DNA of 64,000 nucleotides from Hymenobacter mellowenesis (GTDB taxonomy: Bacteria > Bacteroidota > Bacteroidia > Cytophagales > Hymenobacteraceae). Below are positions 24,001 through 32,254 of the stretch, one piece after another (the stretch's first letter is position 1; each line of letters starts with the position of its first letter). A program made the position numbers and the translations under genes. The stretch covers positions 1 to 64,000 of the forward strand of contig NZ_JAUQSX010000018.1 in the NCBI RefSeq assembly GCF_030581005.1, in the 5' to 3' direction. Below the pieces are notes generated by a model. That model had not been told where the DNA came from. It searched no databases and saw only the letters and a program-made list of their open reading frames with translations.

Positions 24001-24429
24001 TTAGCGGCGGGTGTAGTAGTAGCCCCGGCCATCGGTGTAGTCTTCTACAATGACCAGCTGATTGGGCGAGAGCCGCTCGATAAACTCCTTTTCTGTGCCG
24101 CTCCGGCGGCCGTAGGCCAGGAAAGTTTGGGGGCGCCGGTTGAGGTAGGAGGTGGCCTGGAAAAGCGCATACCGGGCCTTGTGGCTGACGGTGCCGTTCA
24201 CCAAAAACGTCGCTTGTTTGTTGTCATCGAAGACGATTTCCTGCCGGTGGGCCGGGTCGGCCTGGCTCACCAGGCCCGTGAGGCCGCCGTCGGTTTGGGT
24301 GAGCTGCCAGCGGCCCACCAGCAGGTCGGCTTTTTCGTCTTCGGGCGAAAAGGGACCTTTGGCGCATCCGGCGAATCCGCCGGCGGCCAGGAACAGAAAA
24401 AAGGAGTAGAAGCGAAAAGTGCGTTTCAT
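24001..24429 (-). CDS. Lipocalin-like lipoprotein
   Basis: A 142-residue lipoprotein: MKRTFRFYSFFLFLAAGGFAGC has the lipobox FAGC. LLVGRWQLTQTDGG is the GxW motif of small lipocalin-like proteins, followed by predicted beta strands (RQEIVFDDNKQATFLVNG, NQLVIVEDYTDGRGYYYTRR). It lies 21 bases before the other lipoprotein gene on the same strand, so the two are probably cotranscribed. The function is unknown. Confidence 0.72.
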   Translation of the reverse strand: MKRTFRFYSFFLFLAAGGFAGCAKGPFSPEDEKADLLVGRWQLTQTDGGLTGLVSQADPAHRQEIVFDDNKQATFLVNGTVSHKARYALFQATSYLNRRPQTFLAYGRRSGTEKEFIERLSPNQLVIVEDYTDGRGYYYTRR

Positions 24430-24576
24430 AGTTGGAAAGAGAGTATGAGTAGAAGCAGTGGGTGAAGGCGAAGCGCATTCGCCACCGGCCCACTTAGCCC
24501 CATGACCAGTGCACCGGCCAAATGGTTGCTCTGGCGGCGGCCGAAGAACTGAAAAATTTATCCTGACTTTTGCCCC

Positions 24577-25623
24577 ATGGACAACTCCGTCATCATTGGT
24601 CCCGCCGCGCTGCCCGCGCTGGCCGAATTACTCTATCGGCCGGCCGTGAGCCGGGTGTTTGTGCTGGTCGATTCGCACACGGTGCGCGCCTGCCTGCCGC
24701 TCCTCGAACCGCATTTGCCGGCCAATTATTGCCTTATCGAAATACCGGCCGGCGAAGACTACAAGTCATTGGCCAGCTGCGAAGTAGTATGGAACCAACT
24801 CACTGCCCAGCACGCCGACCGGCACGCCGTGCTGGTGAACCTGGGCGGCGGCGTGGTCACGGATTTGGGCGGTTTCGCGGCGGCGCTCTACAAGCGGGGC
24901 ATCCGGTTTGTGCAGGTGCCCACCACGCTGCTGGCGCAGGTAGATGCCAGCGTGGGCGGCAAAACCGGCATCGATTTTCAGGGCTACAAAAACCAGCTGG
25001 GCGTGTTTCAGGCGCCGACGGCCGTGTTCATCGACCCCAAATTCCTGCAAACCCTCGACCCGCGCCAGCTGAAATCGGGCTACGCCGAAGTCATCAAGCA
25101 CTGGCTCATTGCCGATGCCGAGGCCTTCAATACCAACCGCCGCCTGGGCTGGCTCACCGATGACTGGACCCCCATCATCCGCGAGTCGGTGGCCCTCAAG
25201 CAGCGCATCGTGGCCCAGGACCCGCTCGAAGCTGGCCCGCGCAAGCTGCTCAACTTCGGCCACACCGTGGGCCACGCCCTCGAGAGCTACCTGCTGCTGC
25301 AGCCCGGCCGCGAGGCCCTCCACGGCGAGGCCGTGGCCGCCGGCCTGGTATGCGAAAGCTGGCTCTCGGTGCAGCGCGGCCTGCTGAGCGCCGAGGAACT
25401 GGACAAAATCGAAACCTTCGTGTTTTCGGTGTTCGATAAGCTGTCCTTCGTGCTGATGGAGACGACGGCCATTGCCGAATTCGCCCTGCAGGACAAGAAA
25501 AACGCGGGTACCATTATCAACTGCACTTTGCTGGAAGGCATCGGCCGCGGCGTGTACGACCAGCCCGTGACGGTGGCCGAAATAGCGGAATCGCTGCGGT
25601 ATTACCATCGGCTACAGGCCTAG
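24577..25623 (+). CDS. aroB: 3-dehydroquinate synthase
   Basis: A 348-residue NAD- and metal-dependent enzyme converting DAHP to 3-dehydroquinate. GGGVVTDLGGFAAALYKRGI and VPTTLLAQVDASVGGKTGID are the NAD-binding and active-site motifs; KSGYAEVIKHW, NFGHTVGHALE and LHGEAVAAGL hold the metal ligands. The length is normal. GACTTTTG at 24565-24572, one mismatch from the -7 consensus, ends four bases before the ATG, so the transcript may have almost no leader. aroA follows after 103 bases. Confidence 0.96.
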   Translation: MDNSVIIGPAALPALAELLYRPAVSRVFVLVDSHTVRACLPLLEPHLPANYCLIEIPAGEDYKSLASCEVVWNQLTAQHADRHAVLVNLGGGVVTDLGGFAAALYKRGIRFVQVPTTLLAQVDASVGGKTGIDFQGYKNQLGVFQAPTAVFIDPKFLQTLDPRQLKSGYAEVIKHWLIADAEAFNTNRRLGWLTDDWTPIIRESVALKQRIVAQDPLEAGPRKLLNFGHTVGHALESYLLLQPGREALHGEAVAAGLVCESWLSVQRGLLSAEELDKIETFVFSVFDKLSFVLMETTAIAEFALQDKKNAGTIINCTLLEGIGRGVYDQPVTVAEIAESLRYYHRLQA

Positions 25624-25626
25624 CTG

Positions 25627-25721
25627 GTTTTCGGTTGTTGGTTGTCAGTTGTTGGGTACAGGCTCGTGCCTGTTTACCAAACTGTCAGTCGACTAACAAC
25701 GGACAACTAACAACAGATAAC
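25627..25721. repeat. Imperfect inverted repeat of the GTTGTT family
   Basis: A 29-base arm at 25627-25655 (GTTTTCGGTTGTTGGTTGTC...) matches the reverse complement of 25693-25721 at about 24 of 29 positions. Inside it ACAGGC-TCGT-GCCTGT (25657-25672) forms its own hairpin. It fills the gap between aroB and aroA. Confidence 0.7.
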
Positions 25722-25726
25722 TAAAC

Positions 25727-27031
25727 ATGCAACTTTCCTGGCCCGGCGGCCCGCTGCGCGGCACCGCCATTCTTCCGGCTTCCAAAAGCGAAGCCAACCG
25801 CGCCCTCATTCTGCAAGCCCTGGCCGGCGGCGGCACGGTCGACAACCTGTCCGATGCCAACGACACGCAGCTCATGCAGCGCCTGCTGCTGGAGGCACCC
25901 AATACCGATTTACTCGACGCCGAAGACGCCGGCACGGTGATGCGCTTTCTCACGGCCTACCTGGCTGTGACTGGCTGGCGCGGGCGCCTCACGGGCACCG
26001 CGCGCGCGCAGGAACGGCCCATTGGAGTGCTGGTTGAGGCGCTGCGACAAGCAGGCGCCCACATTTCGTATTTGAACGCGGAAGGGTACCCACCGCTGGA
26101 GTTCGGCGGCTTCTCGGCCGCAGCCGACGCTACGGAACCCACGGCGCTATCGGTGCGCGGCGACATTAGCAGTCAGTACATTTCGGCGCTCCTGATGGTG
26201 GGGCCGCAACTGGCTGGCGGGCTGCGTCTCACGCTTACGGGCACCATCGGTTCGCGGCCATACATTACCATGACAGCAGCGTTGATGCAGCTTTTCGGCG
26301 CGAATGTCGCGTTCGAAGGCGATGTGCTGACGGTGCAGCCGGGCCAATACCAGCCCACCAACTACACGGTGGAATCGGACTGGTCGGCAGCCAGCTACTG
26401 GTATGCGCTAGTCGCTTTGTCGCCGCCCGGAGCGTCGGTTACACTGCCGGGCCTGCGGCTGACACCCGATGTGTTTAGGCCCAACCTTGACCGCCCGCAA
26501 CCCAATTCCTTGCAGGGCGATAGCGACATTGTAGGCATCATGCAGCACTTCGGCGTCAAAACGGAAATCGTGAACGGCCAGGCCCGCCTGCTGCAAACGC
26601 CGGCGCTGCGTCGGCGCCTGCAGCATCCCGAGAAAACGCCCTTGCCTTTCGATTTCCGCACCTGCCCCGACCTGGCCCAGACCGTGGCCGTGGTGGGAGC
26701 GGCCTTGGGCGTGCCGTTACGCCTCACCGGCCTGGCCAGCCTTCGTATCAAGGAAACCGACCGCATTCTGGCGCTGCAAACCGAGCTGGCAAAATTCGGG
26801 GCCACGCTGGCCGAAACGGCGCCCGGGGTGTTTGACCTAACGAGCGAGAATTTCCAGCTTGACGGGCAGACGGTTGAAACCTACGAAGACCACCGCATGG
26901 CCATGGCCTTTGCGCCATTGGCGATGCTTGGCCCGGTTCACATCGAAAACCCGGGCGTGGTCAGGAAATCGTACCCGCAATTCTGGAAAGAGCTGGCGCA
27001 GCGCGGCGTAGTTGTTAGCGAAGCTGACTAA
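25727..27031 (+). CDS. aroA: 3-phosphoshikimate 1-carboxyvinyltransferase (EPSP synthase)
   Basis: A 434-residue enzyme that adds enolpyruvate from PEP to shikimate 3-phosphate. LPASKSEANRALILQAL is the substrate-binding Lys motif (usually LPGSKS), DAGTVMRFL replaces the common NAGTAMR, and LRIKETDRILALQTEL and EDHRMAMAFAPLAM are canonical. These changes are typical of the Bacteroidota branch and may affect inhibitor sensitivity. Its 3' end overlaps the convergent binding-protein gene by 17 bases. It is the third shikimate-pathway gene here. Confidence 0.95.
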   Translation: MQLSWPGGPLRGTAILPASKSEANRALILQALAGGGTVDNLSDANDTQLMQRLLLEAPNTDLLDAEDAGTVMRFLTAYLAVTGWRGRLTGTARAQERPIGVLVEALRQAGAHISYLNAEGYPPLEFGGFSAAADATEPTALSVRGDISSQYISALLMVGPQLAGGLRLTLTGTIGSRPYITMTAALMQLFGANVAFEGDVLTVQPGQYQPTNYTVESDWSAASYWYALVALSPPGASVTLPGLRLTPDVFRPNLDRPQPNSLQGDSDIVGIMQHFGVKTEIVNGQARLLQTPALRRRLQHPEKTPLPFDFRTCPDLAQTVAVVGAALGVPLRLTGLASLRIKETDRILALQTELAKFGATLAETAPGVFDLTSENFQLDGQTVETYEDHRMAMAFAPLAMLGPVHIENPGVVRKSYPQFWKELAQRGVVVSEAD

Positions 27032-27824
27032 AATAGGCCGCCGATTTCCGCAGCCGGCTGCCGTACCAACTGAATAATTCGCCGTCGACAATTTCGATTT
27101 TCGCGGCGGGGCAAATAGCCTGAAATTCAGCTATGTGTTTTTCGCCGAACGGGTAGGGCTCAGAAGAAAGCAGAATGCGCGGCGGAGCCGCGGCAGCCAG
27201 CTGCTCGGCGGTTATTTCCGGGTAGCGGGCTTGGTTGGCAAAGGCATTGGTGAAGCCGGCGCGGCGCAGCATGTCGTCAATAAAAGTGCCGCTGGCGGCT
27301 ACCATATATGGTTTGCGCCAGATGAAATAAGCGACGGAATCGGTCGCGGACTCGTTAGCAGCAATAGCCAGCGCGGCAAAAGAAGCGTCAATTTCCGTAG
27401 CCAGCGCCTCGGCTTTTTCCTTGGCGCCGGTGATGAAGCCGACGCGCCGAATCATATCCAGCGCTTCCGGCAAGTTGCTGATGTCGCTCAGCCACACCGG
27501 GTATTCGGCCGCTAATTGCTCAATTCCGCCCTGGTAATTTTCCTCTTTGTTACCAATGATTAAATCAGGTTTCAGCGCGGCTATTTTTTCAAAGTCGAAG
27601 TTTTTCGTGCCGCCAATTACAGTGGTTTTGGTTCGCGCCTCGGCCGGGTGAATGCAAAATTTGGTGACGCCGACAACCTTGTCCGCCAATCCTAAATCAA
27701 ACAATAATTCCGTTTGGGACGGTACCAGCGACACAATGCGACGCGGCGGAAACAGCACCGCCACGCGCCGCCCCATCTGGTCGGTCACGTTGAGCGGAAG
27801 GGAAGGAATTATTGGGAGTTCCAA
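27015..27824 (-). CDS. Helical-backbone metal receptor, ABC-type binding protein (BtuF-like)
   Basis: A 269-residue TroA-superfamily protein. RRIVSLVPSQTELLFDLGL and DKVVGVTKFCIHP are the N-terminal lobe motifs, NFDFEKIAALKPDLIIGNKE is the hinge entry and the C-terminal lobe includes YFIWRKPYMVAASGTFIDDM. Family members bind cobalamin, haem or siderophores. No export signal is visible and there are no ABC transporter genes beside it, so a periplasmic transport role is uncertain. The start is best placed at a TTG (27824, reading MELPIIPSLPLNV); a further extension would enter the repeat at 27841. Confidence 0.8.
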   Translation of the reverse strand: MELPIIPSLPLNVTDQMGRRVAVLFPPRRIVSLVPSQTELLFDLGLADKVVGVTKFCIHPAEARTKTTVIGGTKNFDFEKIAALKPDLIIGNKEENYQGGIEQLAAEYPVWLSDISNLPEALDMIRRVGFITGAKEKAEALATEIDASFAALAIAANESATDSVAYFIWRKPYMVAASGTFIDDMLRRAGFTNAFANQARYPEITAEQLAAAAPPRILLSSEPYPFGEKHIAEFQAICPAAKIEIVDGELFSWYGSRLRKSAAYFSQLR

Positions 27825-27840
27825 GACTCTGTAAAAACGT

Positions 27841-27929
27841 CTGTCATCCTGAGCGGAGCGAAGGACCTTATCACGACTGCGCAAATTGCTTCAACGCGGT
27901 AAGGTCCTTCGCTCCGCTCAGGATGACAG
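27841..27929. repeat. REPIN-like palindrome, TCCT/AGGA type
   Basis: Second copy of the subtype at 13748-13842. The outer 30 bases of each arm are identical to that copy, while the loop and the inner four bases differ. It separates two same-strand genes. Confidence 0.85.
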
Positions 27930-27954
27930 GCGGTGTGAAATAAACTGCTAACTC

Positions 27955-29025
27955 TTACGAGAAATAACGGAAGTCGTGGCCGTCTTCGATGCGCAGCAGC
28001 GTTTCGTAAATCAGGCGCGTCACGCTCTCTACATCATCCTTATGCACCGTTTCCACGGTAGTATGCATGTACTTAAGCGGCAATGAAATCAGGGCCGAAG
28101 CTACGCCCGAGCCGGAATAGGCGAAGGCATCGGTATCGGTGCCGGTGGCGCGGGTGGCGGCGGCGCGCTGGAAGGGGATGTCGGCCTGTTTGGCCGTGTC
28201 GAGAATGAGGTCGCGCAGGTTGTTCTGCACGGCGGGGCCGTAGGTAATCACCGGGCCCTTGCCGCAGCTGATGTCGCCAGCCGTCTTTTTCTCGTACATC
28301 GGCGACTGGCTGTCGTGCGTCACGTCGGTGATGATGGCCACGTCGGGATTGATGCGGTGGGCTACCATTTCGGCACCGCGCAAGCCAATTTCTTCCTGCA
28401 CCGCATTTACGATGTAGAGGCCGAAGGGCAGCTTCTTGTTGTTTTCCTTCAGCATGCGGGCCACCTCGGCAATCATGAAACCGCCCACGCGGTTATCGAG
28501 CGCGCGGCCAACGTAAAACTTATCGTTCAGCACCGTGAATTCGTCCTCGAACGTGACGACCGAGCCCACGTGGATGCCCATTTCCTCCACTTCTTCTTTT
28601 GAAGAAGCGCCGCAGTCCAGAAATACGGTTTCGATGGTCGGCGCCTTGTCCTGCTCCACCTTGCGCACGTGAATAGCCGGCCAGCCGAAGATGCCCTTCA
28701 CAATGCCTTTTTCGCCGAAAATATTGACGCGCTTGCTGGGGGCCACCAGCGGGTCGGAGCCACCGTTGCGGCGCAGGTAGAGGTAGCCTTCCTTGGTGAT
28801 GTAGTTCACGAAGTAGGAAATCTCATCGGCGTGGGCCTCGATGACGACTTTGTATTTCGCCTCGGGGTTAATCACGCCCACCACCGTGCCGTAGGTATCC
28901 ACGAAATATTCGTCGATGTAGGGCTTGAGGTATTCCAGCCACAGTTTCTGGCCTTCTTTTTCGAAGCCGGTGGGAGAGGGATTGTTGAGGTAGTTTTGGA
29001 GAAACTCGAAAGATTCAGGGCGCAT
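27955..29025 (-). CDS. M42-family metallopeptidase
   Basis: A 356-residue cytosolic aminopeptidase of the TET/FrvX type, expected to form a dodecamer and use two metal ions. SPTGFEKEGQKLW opens the family, EAHADEISYFV and GRALDNRVGG carry metal ligands, NAVQEEIGLRGAE holds the catalytic Glu pair and ITDVTHDSQSP a further ligand; PLKYMHTTVETVHKDDVES is the C-terminal His motif. It follows the small membrane protein by 18 bases and is probably last in a three-gene operon with the carboxyltransferase. Confidence 0.94.
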   Translation of the reverse strand: MRPESFEFLQNYLNNPSPTGFEKEGQKLWLEYLKPYIDEYFVDTYGTVVGVINPEAKYKVVIEAHADEISYFVNYITKEGYLYLRRNGGSDPLVAPSKRVNIFGEKGIVKGIFGWPAIHVRKVEQDKAPTIETVFLDCGASSKEEVEEMGIHVGSVVTFEDEFTVLNDKFYVGRALDNRVGGFMIAEVARMLKENNKKLPFGLYIVNAVQEEIGLRGAEMVAHRINPDVAIITDVTHDSQSPMYEKKTAGDISCGKGPVITYGPAVQNNLRDLILDTAKQADIPFQRAAATRATGTDTDAFAYSGSGVASALISLPLKYMHTTVETVHKDDVESVTRLIYETLLRIEDGHDFRYFS

Positions 29026-29043
29026 AAACGGGAGAGAAAGTAG

Positions 29044-29325
29044 TTAAATCGACCGGCTGGCCACCGCACGGGCAGCAAAGCCAAGTAATAAGCAGATGCC
29101 GCCACCAATTAGCCAATAGTTACTGGCTTTATGCGGGTTGGCGTCAATGTCCGGGTTGCCATCGGCCAAGGCGTGCAAGTCGCCACCCAGCAACGAGCCC
29201 AGCGTTAGTATCAGCCAAAGTCCCGCCAGCAGCCACCGCCCTATCTTAAATCGTAGCAGCAGGCCTATCGCCAAGGAGATGACACCCAAGCCCGAGATAA
29301 TGTTGCCGGTGGCCTGCCAGTCCAT
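29044..29325 (-). CDS. Small membrane protein of unknown function
   Basis: A 93-residue protein with three predicted membrane segments: NIISGLGVISLAIGLLLRF, WLLAGLWLILTLGSLLGG and NYWLIGGGICLLLGFAARAV. A polar loop (DLHALADGNPDIDANPHKAS) separates the second and third. It lies ten bases after the carboxyltransferase stop and 18 before the M42 start. The longer frame to 29406 overlaps the upstream gene and lacks support. I do not recognise a family. Confidence 0.7.
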   Translation of the reverse strand: MDWQATGNIISGLGVISLAIGLLLRFKIGRWLLAGLWLILTLGSLLGGDLHALADGNPDIDANPHKASNYWLIGGGICLLLGFAARAVASRSI

Positions 29326-29335
29326 AAAGTTGAGC

Positions 29336-30904
<1,569 letters not shown>

Positions 30905-30952
30905 AAGTCAGAGTTGGCGCGCGGGTGGGAGGGAAGCGCGCTGATGGGAGGC

Positions 30953-30960
30953 CAAAGGTA
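30953..30960 (-). promoter_or_regulatory. -7 box of the carboxyltransferase operon
   Basis: TACCTTTG on the minus strand matches TAnnTTTG exactly, with a leader of about 45 bases. No TTG at the -33 distance. Confidence 0.4.
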
Positions 30961-31031
30961 GGTTACGGGTAGATTATGGGACGCTGAGATTTTCAGGATG
31001 ATGCTGAAATAAACAGTGTGTGCGGACATCG

Positions 31032-31069
31032 GTGCTAGTCGGCTTACTAAGTGCTAGTCGGCTTACTAG
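31032..31069. repeat. Tandem 19-base direct repeat
   Basis: GTGCTAGTCGGCTTACTA plus one base occurs twice head to tail (31032-31050 and 31051-31069), differing only in the last base. It lies 50 bases upstream of the MarR promoter and could be a regulator site or a replication-slippage product. Confidence 0.75.
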
Positions 31070-31118
31070 TAGTTAACGCTCTGGAAAGGGCAGGCTGCCA
31101 AAAGCAACGCGCTGCCTA

Positions 31119-31148
31119 TTGACAAATCGACTGCTTATTTTATCTTTG
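31119..31148 (+). promoter_or_regulatory. Promoter of the MarR gene
   Basis: TTG (31119-31121) and TATCTTTG (31141-31148) are separated by 19 bases, a full match to the Bacteroidota promoter form. The predicted start is near 31151. Confidence 0.65.
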
Positions 31149-31159
31149 TGAATAATATT

Positions 31160-31172
31160 CTTAGTTGCTAAG
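31160..31172. promoter_or_regulatory. Candidate MarR operator
   Basis: CTTAG-TTG-CTAAG is a perfect inverted repeat just after the predicted transcription start and 10 bases before the MarR ATG, where autorepressing MarR proteins usually bind. Confidence 0.5.
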
Positions 31173-31182
31173 TAAAATAATT

Positions 31183-31650
31183 ATGCCTAATCAGGAAGCT
31201 GCACAACAAATGAGTACGGTCGGCCAGCTCACCCGGCGCTACTCCGATGCGACTGTGCTGATGCACGCGACCATTGCCAAAAAAGCCGGACTGTCGGGAG
31301 CCGACCACAAATACCTGGGCCTGCTCATGCAGCACGGGCCAATGACTGCGGGAAAATGGGCCAGTCTGACCGGGCTCACCACGGGCGCGATAACCGGCCT
31401 GATTGACCGCCTCGAAAAAAAAATGCTGGTGAAAAGAACAGCCGACCAAACTGACCGACGCAAGCAGGTCATTGTGCCCAATATGGCCCAGGCGGAGCAG
31501 CTGCTTGGTAGTGTCTTCGCTGATTTGCAAAGCAAAACCGCCCAATTCATTGCCACTATGACCGACGCCGAGGTAGCGGCGGTAGAGCGCTACCTGCGGG
31601 CCAACGCCGAGATAATGGAGCGCGTCACCCAGGAATTGCAGCAGCAATAA
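31183..31650 (+). CDS. MarR-family transcriptional regulator
   Basis: A 155-residue winged-helix protein. The recognition region is GPMTAGKWASLTGLTTGAIT followed by GLIDRLEKKMLVKRTADQTD, with RRKQVIV as the wing; the flanking helices form the dimer interface. MPNQEAAQQMSTV at 31183 is the first ATG after the operator. It is followed after 25 bases by a small membrane protein gene, which it probably controls along with itself. The inducer is unknown. Confidence 0.9.
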   Translation: MPNQEAAQQMSTVGQLTRRYSDATVLMHATIAKKAGLSGADHKYLGLLMQHGPMTAGKWASLTGLTTGAITGLIDRLEKKMLVKRTADQTDRRKQVIVPNMAQAEQLLGSVFADLQSKTAQFIATMTDAEVAAVERYLRANAEIMERVTQELQQQ

Positions 31651-31675
31651 CGTCCCATTTCCAATCCCTTCTCCA

Positions 31676-32185
31676 ATGAACACCTTATCCGAAGCCTACG
31701 TGTTGCGGGCGGTTGTCTGCCTGGGCATCACCACCCTGGCCTACTTCTTTATGAACGGTGCGCAACTGTTCGAAACAGCCGTCATCGTACCCAAATGGAC
31801 GGCGGCCCCGCCCGATTCCTTCCAGCTTTTTCGGGGCAAATTCGGCCTCGATTTCAAGGTTTTCTGGATAGCGTTGCACTCCATACACGAAATCACGTTC
31901 TTGGTGGCCATTGCCTTCTGCTGGCAATTAGCCGAGATTCGCAATGGACTGCTACTCCTGTTTATCGTGCACTTTGCAGCCCGGGCCTGGACGCTGGCTT
32001 ATTTCGCTCCCAACATTATTGAATTTCAACAGATTGCCAATAATGCCGGTACGGCCCCCGACTTACTGGCCCGCGCCGCGCAGTGGCGAAACCTTAACTA
32101 TGTGCGAGTGGGCATTTTCATTACAGTGTCATTGGGCCTGATTCCATTGTTAATAAAGGCCTTGCGCTTGATTGAGAAGCATTAA
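31676..32185 (+). CDS. Membrane protein in the MarR operon
   Basis: A 169-residue protein with four predicted membrane segments (VVCLGITTLAYFFMNGAQLF, FWIALHSIHEITFLVAIAFC, LLLLFIVHFAARAWTLAYF, VGIFITVSLGLIPLLIKAL). The NGAQLFETAVIVPKW segment resembles DUF1772-type proteins, but I am not sure. Its place behind a MarR regulator suggests a stress- or compound-induced membrane function. A strong terminator follows four bases after the stop. Confidence 0.72.
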   Translation: MNTLSEAYVLRAVVCLGITTLAYFFMNGAQLFETAVIVPKWTAAPPDSFQLFRGKFGLDFKVFWIALHSIHEITFLVAIAFCWQLAEIRNGLLLLFIVHFAARAWTLAYFAPNIIEFQQIANNAGTAPDLLARAAQWRNLNYVRVGIFITVSLGLIPLLIKALRLIEKH

Positions 32186-32188
32186 TGC

Positions 32189-32226
32189 AAAAAGGCCGGC
32201 CTCTGCGAAGAGGCCGGCCTTTTTTT
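32189..32226. terminator. Bidirectional terminator
   Basis: AAAAAGGCCGGCCTCT and AGAGGCCGGCCTTTTT form a 16-bp stem with loop GCGA. It lies between the MarR operon and the convergent clpC. Next to it CGCGGGCTGAAGCCCGCG (32233-32250) forms a second tight hairpin of a kind often repeated in these genomes. Confidence 0.88.
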
Positions 32227-32254
32227 GCTTACCGCGGGCTGAAGCCCGCGCTAC

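Noticed and set aside
31032..31069. Attachment site or insertion-sequence target duplication
   Set aside because: The 19-base copies are directly adjacent with nothing inserted, and no integrase or transposase is near.
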